Source of the DNA: Bacteroidales bacterium
Lineage (GTDB): Bacteria > Bacteroidota > Bacteroidia > Bacteroidales > F082
Direction of reading: 5' to 3'
DNA length: 64,000 bases
Assembly (NCBI GenBank): GCA_017537965.1
Contig: JAFYJV010000001.1
Location: 55,003-119,002, forward strand
In this document: piece after piece, positions 7,585 through 15,753 of the stretch
How the letters are laid out: each line of letters starts with the position of its first letter
How positions within the stretch are numbered: the stretch's first letter is position 1
Translations under genes and position numbers: made by a program
Notes under the pieces: model-generated
Told to the model about the DNA's origin: nothing
What the model saw: only the letters and a program-made list of their open reading frames with translations
The model's database searches: none

Positions 7585-9141
7585 ATGGATACTACCATCC
7601 TTTGGGCTGACGATGAGATTGATCTGTTGAAGCCCCATATTTTGTTTTTGCAGCAGAAAGGCTATGAAGTGGTGACTGCCAACAGCGGCTCGGATGCCAT
7701 CGATTTGGTCAGGGAACGTCATTTCGACATTGTCTTTCTCGATGAACAGATGCCAGGCGTTAGCGGCATCGAGGCCCTTGAGGTCATCAAGCGTGAATAT
7801 CCCAATCTTCCAGTGGTGATGATCACCAAAAGTGAAGAGGAGCGTATCATGGAAGACGCCATCGGCTCCAACATCGCCGACTATCTTATCAAGCCGGTCA
7901 ATCCCAACCAGATACTGCTTTCGTTGAAACGCAACCTTGACAATAAGAAACTGCGCGAAGAAAAGACCTCGATTGGCTACCAGCAGGAGTTCGGCAAGAT
8001 CTCGATGGCAATAAACAACAACCTCGACTTCAATGCGTGGATTGACGTGTATAAGAATCTGGTCCGGTGGGAGCTGGATCTGCAGAAGTCAACCGACAAT
8101 GGCATCAAGAGCATTTTGGCGGATCAAAAGCAGGAAGCCGACGCCATCTTCACCCGCTATGTGGAACGCAACTACATCGACTGGATACAAGGCCGCTCCG
8201 AAAAACCGGTGATGTCGCATACCCTTGTCCGTGATAAAGTGTTGCCTCGACTTACTGATGACGACAAGCCGATGTTCCTGATCGTGATCGACAACCTCCG
8301 TTACGACCAATGGAAGGCCATCCAGCCAATCATCGAGCAGTATTTCCGTGTGACATCCGATGATGTCTATTACAGCGTTTTGCCCACGACAACCCAATAT
8401 GCCCGTAACGCCTTGTTCGCTGGACTGATGCCGCTTGAGATCCGTCGTCGCTATCCGAAATGGTGGGTCGATGAAGAGGACGAGGGCACCAAGAACCAGT
8501 TTGAGGGTGAGTTGTTTGGGGAGCAGCTGAAACGTTTTGGCAAGAATATCAAATACTCTTATAACAAGGTGCTGAACCTTCAGGCTGGGAAGAAGCTTTA
8601 TGAACAGATGTCGAACTTGATGCAGAACAAGATCAACATCATCGTTTACAACTTCGTTGACATGCTCTCCCATGCGCGTACTGAGATGGAGATCATCCGT
8701 GAGTTGGCCGACGACGAGGAGGCTTACCGTTCGCTGATGTATTCGTGGTTTGAGCACTCCAGCCTTTTGGATATGATGCGTTTCATTGCCGACAAAGGTT
8801 GCGACATGATCGTCACCACCGACCATGGCTCCACTTTCGTCAAGAATCCTGTACGGATCCTCGGCGACAGGGAAGTCAACACCAACTTGCGCTACAAGTA
8901 CGGCAAAAACCTGAAATACAATGCCAAAGAGGTCTTCGAAGTGAAGGATCCCGAGAAGATTTTCCTTCCAAAGATCAACTTGAGTACCACATACGTGTTT
9001 GCTGGATCGGGCGATTTCTTCGCTTATCCCAACAACTACAACTACTATGTTAGTTACTATCGCAACACCTTCCAGCACGGTGGCATCTCCATGAGCGAGA
9101 TGCTGATTCCTGTCATTGCACTCTCATCCAAAAAATCCTGA
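7585..9141 (+). CDS. porX: PorX-type response regulator with PglZ phosphatase domain
   Basis: The 518-residue protein has an N-terminal receiver domain (about 1-120: acidic ADDEID, phospho-acceptor D53 in VFLDEQMPG, conserved Lys in YLIKPVNP), a helical linker, and a C-terminal PglZ/alkaline-phosphatase-like domain (about 200-518: IVIDNLRYDQW, TTTQYARN, TTDHGS). This architecture is PorX, which with the kinase PorY controls type IX secretion genes in Bacteroidota. The M14 peptidase of this window carries a T9SS sorting domain and is a plausible cargo of the system. porX is followed 1 bp later by tsaE, so the two, and probably aroB and aroA, share a transcript. Confidence 0.92.
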   Translation: MDTTILWADDEIDLLKPHILFLQQKGYEVVTANSGSDAIDLVRERHFDIVFLDEQMPGVSGIEALEVIKREYPNLPVVMITKSEEERIMEDAIGSNIADYLIKPVNPNQILLSLKRNLDNKKLREEKTSIGYQQEFGKISMAINNNLDFNAWIDVYKNLVRWELDLQKSTDNGIKSILADQKQEADAIFTRYVERNYIDWIQGRSEKPVMSHTLVRDKVLPRLTDDDKPMFLIVIDNLRYDQWKAIQPIIEQYFRVTSDDVYYSVLPTTTQYARNALFAGLMPLEIRRRYPKWWVDEEDEGTKNQFEGELFGEQLKRFGKNIKYSYNKVLNLQAGKKLYEQMSNLMQNKINIIVYNFVDMLSHARTEMEIIRELADDEEAYRSLMYSWFEHSSLLDMMRFIADKGCDMIVTTDHGSTFVKNPVRILGDREVNTNLRYKYGKNLKYNAKEVFEVKDPEKIFLPKINLSTTYVFAGSGDFFAYPNNYNYYVSYYRNTFQHGGISMSEMLIPVIALSSKKS

Positions 9142-9142
9142 T

Positions 9143-9589
9143 ATGAGCGACAACGAATTTCATGTGCATGGTGTGGATGCCCTTTCCGTTGTTTCGGAGC
9201 ATCTGATGTCCCTTCGTTCCGAGGCGGATGTCATTGCTTTTTACGGGACCATGGGCGCAGGCAAGACCACCCTTATCAAAGACTTGTGTCACCGTATGGG
9301 GGTCACCGACGAGGTGAACAGTCCCACCTTTGCCATTGTCAACGAATACGAGACCTTGGAGGGCGAGCCGGTCTATCATTTCGATTTTTACAGGATCAAG
9401 AAGCTCGAAGAGGCGTATGACATCGGGTACGAGAACTATTTCTATAGTGGCAACCTTTGCCTTGTGGAGTGGCCGGAACTCATTGAGCCGTTGCTTCCCG
9501 AGCGCTATATCCGGGTGGACATCCTTCCCGGCACTGCCGATGACGAGAGGATCGTGCGTTGCCAAGTAATCTCATCAACGGGCCTTTGA
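9143..9589 (+). CDS. tsaE: tRNA threonylcarbamoyladenosine biosynthesis ATPase TsaE
   Basis: TsaE is the ATPase that, with TsaB and TsaD, makes t6A37 on ANN-reading tRNAs. The protein (148 aa, usual length) has the Walker A GTMGAGKTT (35-43), the family motif SPTFAIVNEY and the HFDFYRI block. An in-frame ATG at 9116 would overlap porX; the ATG at 9143 right after the porX stop is preferred. Confidence 0.92.
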   Translation: MSDNEFHVHGVDALSVVSEHLMSLRSEADVIAFYGTMGAGKTTLIKDLCHRMGVTDEVNSPTFAIVNEYETLEGEPVYHFDFYRIKKLEEAYDIGYENYFYSGNLCLVEWPELIEPLLPERYIRVDILPGTADDERIVRCQVISSTGL

Positions 9590-9600
9590 ACATTGAACCG

Positions 9601-10605
9601 ATGATGACACATGAGGAACTAAGACGGCTTTTGGCGGAGGCTTCCCGCGTTTTCATTCTAACGGATGAGAATGTGGCGGGTTTTTGGCTTCCCGAGCTGA
9701 AACGTTGGCTGGGTTGTGACGACGCCGTGGAGATGGTGATCAAGCCGGGCGAGTGCAAGAAGACACTTCAAACGGCACAATGGATTTGGAGAAAGCTGTC
9801 ACGGCATGGCGCCGACCGCCATGCCGTGATGGTCAACTTCGGTGGTGGAGTGATCACCGACCTGGGCGGTTTTACCGCCTCCTGTTACCAACGCGGCATC
9901 CGCTTCATCCATGTGCCGACTACCCTGTTGGCGATGGTTGATGCATCCATCGGCGGAAAGAACGGCGTTGACTTCAACGGCTTCAAGAATCAAATCGGCA
10001 CCTTTGCGAACCCTCTGGAAGTGCTCATCAATCCTATTTATCTCAGCACTTTGCCCGATCGGGAAGTGCTGTCGGGTCTTGCCGAGATGGTGAAATATGG
10101 CTTCATCGCCGACCCGTCGATGTTGAAAGTTGACGGGAACAATTACGAGCAGTACCTCCTTCGGGCGGGACGCATCAAACAGGAGATTGTTGACTGTGAC
10201 TTCACCGAGCAGGGATGCCGTAAGATACTGAATTTTGGGCACACGCTCGGACATGCTTTTGAGGGTTGGTCCGCAGCAAAAAGCACTCCCTTGACCCATG
10301 GCGAATCCGTGGCGCTCGGGATGGGCTGTGCCTTGTGGATCTCGGTGAGGCGGTGCGGATTGTCGGAAACGGTGTTGCGCGACTATGTGCCTACTATGCG
10401 TCGTCTCCTTTCCTTGGCTCCGATTTCCTTCGAGGAGACCGACGTGGAGGCGTTGCTGCCGTATCTAGCCCATGACAAGAAGAACCGTGAAGGACAGACA
10501 AGGTGGGTGCTGTTATCCTCCGTGGGCTCGCCGGTCTATGATAATGTCGTGCCTGATGATCTTGTTTGTCAGTCGGTACATGAAGTGCTGAACCTAATGC
10601 GTTGA
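9601..10605 (+). CDS. aroB: 3-dehydroquinate synthase
   Basis: AroB cyclises DAHP to 3-dehydroquinate in the shikimate pathway. The motifs are GGGVITDLGGF (NAD binding), HVPTTLLAMVDASIGGK, and the zinc ligands in LAEMVKYG (Glu), NFGHTLGHAFE and LTHGESVALGM (His). With the chosen ATG (12 bp after tsaE) the protein has 334 residues, near the family norm; an upstream ATG at 9559 would overlap tsaE by 31 bp and adds nothing conserved. The stop is 3 bp before aroA. Confidence 0.93.
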   Translation: MMTHEELRRLLAEASRVFILTDENVAGFWLPELKRWLGCDDAVEMVIKPGECKKTLQTAQWIWRKLSRHGADRHAVMVNFGGGVITDLGGFTASCYQRGIRFIHVPTTLLAMVDASIGGKNGVDFNGFKNQIGTFANPLEVLINPIYLSTLPDREVLSGLAEMVKYGFIADPSMLKVDGNNYEQYLLRAGRIKQEIVDCDFTEQGCRKILNFGHTLGHAFEGWSAAKSTPLTHGESVALGMGCALWISVRRCGLSETVLRDYVPTMRRLLSLAPISFEETDVEALLPYLAHDKKNREGQTRWVLLSSVGSPVYDNVVPDDLVCQSVHEVLNLMR

Positions 10606-10608
10606 CCG

Positions 10609-11844
10609 ATGAGTAAGGTGTTGCGTGGCAGTGTGCGTCTTCCAGGAAGCAAGAGCGAGAGCAACCGCGCCTTGATGATTGCGGCATACGGAGGTTTCGA
10701 TCCAGAGATCTCCAATTTGTCAGAGGCCAACGACACCAAGTTGCTTCAGCGTTTGTTGGGACAGATCGCTTTAGCCGATTCGGGCGAGACGTCTGTCGTG
10801 GACTGTGAGGATGCCGGTGCAGTGGCGCGTTTTCTGATGACTTATCTTGCCAGCCGTGAAGGCTCATGGCATTTGACGGGAACACAACGTTTGCAGCAGC
10901 GCCCGATGGGGCCATTGGTCGAAGCCTTGCGCCATTTGGGTGCCGACATCGAGTGCCTGAATGAGGAAGGGATGCTGCCGCTAAGGATTCAGGGACATCC
11001 GCTGACAGGTGGCGAAGTGACTCTTGACGGATCGCAAAGCAGCCAATTTGCCTCTTCTTTGTTGTTATCAGCGCCAATGTGGGAAAAGGGACTCGTCTTG
11101 ACTCTCAAAGGGGAACTGGTTTCGATGCCCTATCTTGAGATGACCTTGTCGATGATGAGGCATTTCGGTGCCCTCATCCGACGGGATGGGATGACCGTGA
11201 GCGTGTCGCCGAAACCGTACGTTTCTCGACCATGGGAAGTGTCGGCCGATTGGAGCGCGGCCTCGTACTGGTATGAGTTGGCTGCTTTGTCTGACGCTTG
11301 TTCGATTGTGTTGAAGGATTTGCACAAGTCTTCCCTTCAGGGCGATAAAGGCGTGGCGGAACTCTTTGCCAAGATGGGTGTGAGCACGCAATTTGAAGCG
11401 GATGGAGCCTGCCTGGTGAAAGACGCAGGCAACGTGATTGAAACCGATAGCGTTTGGGATTTTGACTTTACTGATACTCCCGATCTTTTCCCCGCTGTTT
11501 TTGTCGCCTGTGTGGCCTTGCATCGTAAGTCTGTCTTCCGTGGGATCCGACACCTCGCTTTGAAGGAATCCGTAAGAGTAGAATCTATTATTATTGAATT
11601 ATCAAAAATATTTAAATTTAATTATAAATTAGAATATGATTCTATTGTTATAGATAAGTCTTTATGTAAATGTATTGATGACAATATATCAATTTTATAT
11701 TTTAATACACATTCAGATCACCGTATTGCGATGGCGTTGGCACCCTTGATTGTGCGTTTTCCTAGGCTGGTTTTAGATGATCCCAGTGTCGTGGCCAAAT
11801 CATATCCCAGTTATTGGATTGAATTAGAATCACTTATGGAATAA
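10609..11844 (+). CDS. aroA: EPSP synthase (mosaic C-terminal part)
   Basis: AroA transfers enolpyruvate from PEP to shikimate-3-phosphate. The N-terminal LPGSKSESNRALM, the SSQFASSLLLSAP block, DFTDTPDLFPA and C-terminal SDHRIAMALAP are present in 411 residues. The segment encoding residues about 322-369 (11572-11717) drops abruptly to about 14% GC with TTA/ATA/AAT-rich codons, while both sides are near 50%. At the junction the family motif KE[ST]DR reads KESVR, so a conserved Asp is lost. The reading frame stays open. Whether the enzyme is fully active is uncertain. It follows aroB by 3 bp. Confidence 0.88.
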   Translation: MSKVLRGSVRLPGSKSESNRALMIAAYGGFDPEISNLSEANDTKLLQRLLGQIALADSGETSVVDCEDAGAVARFLMTYLASREGSWHLTGTQRLQQRPMGPLVEALRHLGADIECLNEEGMLPLRIQGHPLTGGEVTLDGSQSSQFASSLLLSAPMWEKGLVLTLKGELVSMPYLEMTLSMMRHFGALIRRDGMTVSVSPKPYVSRPWEVSADWSAASYWYELAALSDACSIVLKDLHKSSLQGDKGVAELFAKMGVSTQFEADGACLVKDAGNVIETDSVWDFDFTDTPDLFPAVFVACVALHRKSVFRGIRHLALKESVRVESIIIELSKIFKFNYKLEYDSIVIDKSLCKCIDDNISILYFNTHSDHRIAMALAPLIVRFPRLVLDDPSVVAKSYPSYWIELESLME

Positions 11845-11901
11845 ATACGGGATTGATTTCTTTTTTCTTATAAAAAAACTTTATAATAAGAGTAAATTGT
11901 C

Positions 11902-11909
11902 TATTTTTG
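11902..11909 (+). promoter_or_regulatory. Predicted -7 element of the polysaccharide locus leader genes
   Basis: TATTTTTG in the 97-bp AT-rich spacer after aroA, 32 bp before the ATG at 11942. It could drive the LutA-like gene and the downstream wbpD/wbpE-like genes. Confidence 0.5.
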
Positions 11910-11941
11910 CAAGTTGTTTTAACAAATGCAACGGCTAAAAT

Positions 11942-12664
11942 ATGACCATTGATCTTTTTATTCCATGTTTTATCGACCAGTTCTATCCACAGACGGCTGT
12001 TAATACGGTGAAAGTCTTGGAGAAAGCTGGCGTGGAAGTGAATTATAATCCAGACCAGACTTGTTGTGGACGTTTTGCTTATCATGCTGGGTTCATTGAG
12101 GAAGCGAAGGCGCTGGGAGACAAGTTTCTTTCTGATTTTGACAATGACCGTCCAGTGGTGGCGCCGACCGCTTCTTGTGTCGCTTTTATCAAGAAACGCT
12201 ATTCCGAGTTGTTTTTCAACACTGCCAATCATTTGAATTTCAAAAGGTTGGAAAAGAATGTCTATGAGTTGACCGACTTTTTGGTCAACGTGCTTCACTT
12301 TGATGACTTCGGGGCGGAGTTCCCTCATAAGGTGACTTATCACGACAGTTGTAGCGGCTTGCGCGACTTGCATATCGGCAAGGAGGCGCGCCAACTGCTT
12401 TCTCATGTCAAAGGTTTGGAATTGCTTGAGATGAAGCAGACCGACATGTGTTGTGGCGGCGAGTTCACTTTTGCGATGAACAACGAAGAGGTGTCGGTGG
12501 GCATGGCCAGTCACAAGGTCCGCAATGGCATGAATACGGGTGCAGAGTACATTGTCTCCACCGACATGTCATGTTTGATGCACCAGAAGAGTTACATTGA
12601 TGCCAATGGATTGCCGATCCAGGTGATCCATATTGCGGATATTTTGGCAAATTTTGATAATTGA
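11942..12664 (+). CDS. LutA-like (Fe-S) cysteine-rich CCG-domain protein
   Basis: A 240-residue protein with two CCG (cysteine-rich) domains: IPCFID with TCCGRFAYHAG in the first, and HDSCSGLRDL with DMCCGGEFTF in the second. These are hallmarks of LutA/GlpC/HdrB-type subunits that bind Fe-S clusters and pass electrons to partner oxidoreductases. LutA normally works with LutB and LutC in L-lactate oxidation. Those partners are not next to this copy, which lies alone between aroA and the wbpD-like gene. Cytosolic or membrane-associated. The electron partner and substrate are unknown. Confidence 0.8.
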   Translation: MTIDLFIPCFIDQFYPQTAVNTVKVLEKAGVEVNYNPDQTCCGRFAYHAGFIEEAKALGDKFLSDFDNDRPVVAPTASCVAFIKKRYSELFFNTANHLNFKRLEKNVYELTDFLVNVLHFDDFGAEFPHKVTYHDSCSGLRDLHIGKEARQLLSHVKGLELLEMKQTDMCCGGEFTFAMNNEEVSVGMASHKVRNGMNTGAEYIVSTDMSCLMHQKSYIDANGLPIQVIHIADILANFDN

Positions 12665-12674
12665 GATTGAGGCT

Positions 12675-13238
12675 ATGGATGAGTTTTTCGTACACGAAAG
12701 CAGCTATATAGATGACAACGTTTCCATTGGCAAGGGTACCAAGATATGGCATTTCTGCCATGTGCAGTCCGGTGCTGTCATCGGTGAGCGTTGCTCTTTC
12801 GGTCAGAACGTCAATGTAGGTAACAACGTGCGGATCGGCAATGGGGTGCGGGTTCAAAATAACGTGTCCATTTACGAGGGAGTGGAGATTGAGGACAATG
12901 TGTTTTGCGGCCCCAGTTGTGTGTTTACCAACGTGACCACGCCGAGAGCGCATTTCCCTGTCCATGGCGTCTATGCCAAGACCCGGATCTGCGAGGGCGC
13001 TTCATTGGGAGCCAACTCCACGGTGGTTTGTGGTCATACCGTGGGCAAGAGTGCGTTGATTGCCGCTGGCGCGGTGGTCACCAAAGACGTGAAGCCTTAT
13101 GCCTTGATGGCGGGTGTTCCCGCACGTCAGATTGGCTGGGTGTGCGAGTGTGGCGAACGGCTCGATTCCACGTTGAAATGCAAGTGTGGCCGTTGTTACC
13201 AGGAAGAAAACGGATTGTTGAAAAAAATGGAGGTTTGA
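12675..13238 (+). CDS. wbpD: WbpD/WlbB-like UDP-sugar N-acetyltransferase
   Basis: A left-handed beta-helix (hexapeptide) acetyltransferase of 187 residues starting MDEFFVHESSYID. Repeats such as IGKGTKIW and IGNGVRV run through the body, and GAVVTKDVKPYALMAGVPA is the family C-cap. The tail carries a four-Cys zinc-like knuckle (CECGE ... CKCGRC). WbpD acetylates the 3-amino group of UDP-2-acetamido-3-amino-glucuronate. The aminotransferase of the same pathway follows 3 bp later. The upstream start at 12633 overlaps the previous gene and is rejected. Confidence 0.82.
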   Translation: MDEFFVHESSYIDDNVSIGKGTKIWHFCHVQSGAVIGERCSFGQNVNVGNNVRIGNGVRVQNNVSIYEGVEIEDNVFCGPSCVFTNVTTPRAHFPVHGVYAKTRICEGASLGANSTVVCGHTVGKSALIAAGAVVTKDVKPYALMAGVPARQIGWVCECGERLDSTLKCKCGRCYQEENGLLKKMEV

Positions 13239-13241
13239 TTT

Positions 13242-14372
13242 ATGCAGTTCAGGGATTTGAAGAAACAGTATCAGGTACTGAAGGAAGAGATGGACAAAGC
13301 CATCCTCGACGTGGTCGCTTCGAGCGCCTATGTCATGGGTCCAAAGGTAAAAGAGATGGAAGACGCTTTTGCGGAGTATGTAGGTGTAAAGCACTGCATC
13401 GCCTGCAACAGCGGCACGGATGCGCTGTTGCTGGCCTTGAAGGCCTGGGCTGTGAAGCCCGGCGATGCCGTGTTCGTTCCCAGTTTCACCTTCTTCGCCT
13501 CTGCCGAGGTCATCGCCATGCAGGGTGCCACTCCAGTGTTTGTCGATGTGGACCCCGAGACTTTCAACATGGATGACGAGGACCTGCAGCGCAAGATCAA
13601 GCAGGTCATTTGGGATGGAAAGCTGACGCCGCGTGCCGTCGTGGTCGTTGACTTGTTTGGGTTGCCGGCCAACTTTGAAGCCATCCTTGCCACAGCTGAA
13701 CGCTTCAGGCTGTATGTGCTGGAGGATGCTGCGCAAGGTTTCGGAGGACGCATCGGCGGACAGAAGGCTTGCACCTTTGGCCACATTGCCACGACTTCGT
13801 TCTTCCCGGCCAAGCCCGTGGGTTGCTATGGCGACGGCGGGGCGGTGTTCACCGACAATGACGAGTGGGCAGCCCTTATCGACTCGTATCATATCCATGG
13901 GAAGGGCAGCGACCGATACGACAATGTGCGCATCGGCATGAACTCCCGACTTGACAGCCTTCAGGCGGCCATCCTGCTGGTGAAGTTAAAGGCTTTCAAG
14001 GATCATGAGTTGGTGGATGTCAATCGGGTGGCAGCCCGATACACCGAGCTGTTGAAGGGTGTTGTCAAGACTCCTGTGGTGCCCGAAGGCTATTATTCCA
14101 GTTGGGCACAATATACCATTCAAGTGAAGAACAAGGAGGTGAGGGCCGAGTTGCAAGCTGCATTGAAAGCGAAAGACATTCCCACGGCAATTTATTACCC
14201 GATACCCATGCATCGGCAGACAGCATTCAAGTATCTTGATCTCGAGAGAAACCTGTGTCCAGTGGCCGATCGCCTTGCCGATACTGTTGTTTCCTTGCCG
14301 ATTCATCCCTATCTTTCCCAAGAAGATCAGGATCTGATTTGTAATACTATAAAATCTTTTTTCATCAAATAA
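13242..14372 (+). CDS. wbpE: DegT-family sugar aminotransferase, WbpE-like
   Basis: A PLP-dependent DegT/DnrJ/EryC1 aminotransferase (376 aa). SGTDALLLAL binds the cofactor phosphate, EDAAQ supplies the Asp that pairs with the ring nitrogen, and the Schiff-base lysine is K191 in FFPAKPVGCYGDGG. It should transfer an amino group to C3 of a UDP-3-keto sugar, giving the substrate of the WbpD-like neighbour. The expected dehydrogenases WbpA and WbpB are not in this window. Confidence 0.82.
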   Translation: MQFRDLKKQYQVLKEEMDKAILDVVASSAYVMGPKVKEMEDAFAEYVGVKHCIACNSGTDALLLALKAWAVKPGDAVFVPSFTFFASAEVIAMQGATPVFVDVDPETFNMDDEDLQRKIKQVIWDGKLTPRAVVVVDLFGLPANFEAILATAERFRLYVLEDAAQGFGGRIGGQKACTFGHIATTSFFPAKPVGCYGDGGAVFTDNDEWAALIDSYHIHGKGSDRYDNVRIGMNSRLDSLQAAILLVKLKAFKDHELVDVNRVAARYTELLKGVVKTPVVPEGYYSSWAQYTIQVKNKEVRAELQAALKAKDIPTAIYYPIPMHRQTAFKYLDLERNLCPVADRLADTVVSLPIHPYLSQEDQDLICNTIKSFFIK

Positions 14373-14381
14373 CCATCACTA

Positions 14382-14423
14382 TTCTGCCTTCTGACTTCTA
14401 ACTTCTAACTTCTGACTTCTAAA
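14382..14423. repeat. Heptameric repeat array (6 units) before the sugar transferase
   Basis: Six consecutive 7-bp units: TTCTGCC, TTCTGAC, TTCTAAC, TTCTAAC, TTCTGAC, TTCTAAA. The array ends 6 bp before the ATG at 14430. Confidence 0.85.
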
Positions 14424-14429
14424 AAATTC

Positions 14430-15542
14430 ATGTCCCTGTTCAAGAGCCTGACATATCGCGAGAATTATGAGGACGCCATTGCTTATCTTAGCAATGTCGA
14501 GCCGAGACATTCGCCAAGGTTCGACTTGGTCAATGCGCCTTTGGAGTTGCAGGAGTTGATGCGCATGGCATACATGCCTAGGGGAGAAGAGCGCTCAAAC
14601 TGGCTGAATGACTTTGTTCAGCGTTGCTGGGCGGTGCCTGATGGAGAGGCGGAAGTGTTGTTGGCAGAAGACCATCTAAATGCGCTTCGTTATGTCAACA
14701 GGTATTTGAGGCAGGCCAACGAGAAGCTCAAGCAGGATGGTTTTTTGGTGGTGTCGTTTGACAGTGCTGCGAAGCGCAGGGTTCAGTTTTTCAGCAAATA
14801 CCCAAAGCCGATAGCCAAGTTTTTGTATTTCTTCGATTTTTTATGGCATCGTGTCTGTCCTAAGATGGGTCTGACGCGGAGGTTTTACTATTTCTGCAAC
14901 CGCAAGGTGCGCAAGGTGTTTCCACGACCTGAGATCCTTGGCCGCTTGTATTATTGTGGTTATGATGTGGTTTCGGAGCAGTACATACACGATCGGTATT
15001 GTGTCATCGCACAAAAGAAGCGTCCTCCTTGCCGTGATCCCCACACCTACGGTCCAATCATCAAGTTGCATCGTGTTGGCAAGGGCGGTGAGTTGTTCTG
15101 GGTTTACAAGTTCCGCACCATGTATGCCTATTCCGAGTATCTGCAGACTTACATCTATGAGAACAACCATCTTCAGGAGGGAGGCAAGTTTGCTGACGAC
15201 TATCGTGTCACGGGATGGGGCAAGTTGATGCGTAAATTCTGGATAGATGAGTGGCCCATGTGGATCAACATTTTCAAGGGGCAGATGAAAGTGGTTGGCG
15301 TGCGTCCGTTGAGCAAGCAATATTATGAGCTGTATAGTCCTGAGATACAGCAGCTTCGTATAAAGACAAAGCCAGGTATGCTGCCGCCTTTTTATGTTGA
15401 CATGCCCGAGACTTTGGACGAGATCCAAGAGAGTGAACGTCGTTATTGCGAGGCCTATCTTCAACACCCGATTCGTACGGATTGGAAGTATTTCTGGAAG
15501 ATTTTTGGGAACATTGTATTCCATCGTAAGAGATCGAAATAA
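14430..15542 (+). CDS. Bacterial sugar transferase with methyltransferase-like N-terminal part
   Basis: The C-terminal half (about 205-370) has the polyprenyl-phosphate sugar-1-phosphate transferase pattern: VYKFRTMYAYSEY, DDYRVTGWGKLMRKFWIDEWP with the catalytic Asp-Glu pair, INIFKGQMKVVGVRPLS and KPGMLPPF. It should start the glycan on undecaprenyl phosphate at the inner membrane. The N-terminal half lacks the usual multi-helix membrane domain. Instead it resembles the end of a SAM-methyltransferase fold (KLKQDGFLVVSFDS ... EILGRLYYCGYDVV), but without a visible SAM-binding glycine motif. It precedes the wzm/wzt export genes. Confidence 0.8.
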   Translation: MSLFKSLTYRENYEDAIAYLSNVEPRHSPRFDLVNAPLELQELMRMAYMPRGEERSNWLNDFVQRCWAVPDGEAEVLLAEDHLNALRYVNRYLRQANEKLKQDGFLVVSFDSAAKRRVQFFSKYPKPIAKFLYFFDFLWHRVCPKMGLTRRFYYFCNRKVRKVFPRPEILGRLYYCGYDVVSEQYIHDRYCVIAQKKRPPCRDPHTYGPIIKLHRVGKGGELFWVYKFRTMYAYSEYLQTYIYENNHLQEGGKFADDYRVTGWGKLMRKFWIDEWPMWINIFKGQMKVVGVRPLSKQYYELYSPEIQQLRIKTKPGMLPPFYVDMPETLDEIQESERRYCEAYLQHPIRTDWKYFWKIFGNIVFHRKRSK

Positions 15543-15557
15543 ATTCTCTTTTTTCCT

Positions 15558-15588
15558 TTGTTAGTTTAATAATTATTATTATTTTCGC
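15558..15588 (+). promoter_or_regulatory. Predicted promoter of the wzm operon
   Basis: TTTG at 15558-15561 and TATTTTCG at 15581-15588, 19 bp apart, fit the -33/-7 pattern with one mismatch. They lie in the longest spacer of the window (15543-15753), which otherwise shows no gene. Confidence 0.45.
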
Positions 15589-15753
15589 ACGATTATTTAG
15601 GTGTAGTCTGCAAATAGCGGCCTTGCCTGATATAATGAAGTTTTCTTGATTCCACTAAGTCGCAAGAATTCAAGATGATGCGATGGATTTGTGGGAGTCA
15701 AGTGGCGAAGTCGTGCCTTGGAAATTCCTGGGAGTTTTCATAAAATCATAAAG

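Noticed and set aside
8089-9078. A 329-codon open frame on the minus strand
   Set aside because: It lies entirely within porX, whose receiver and PglZ motifs are clear; the antisense frame has no recognisable domain.
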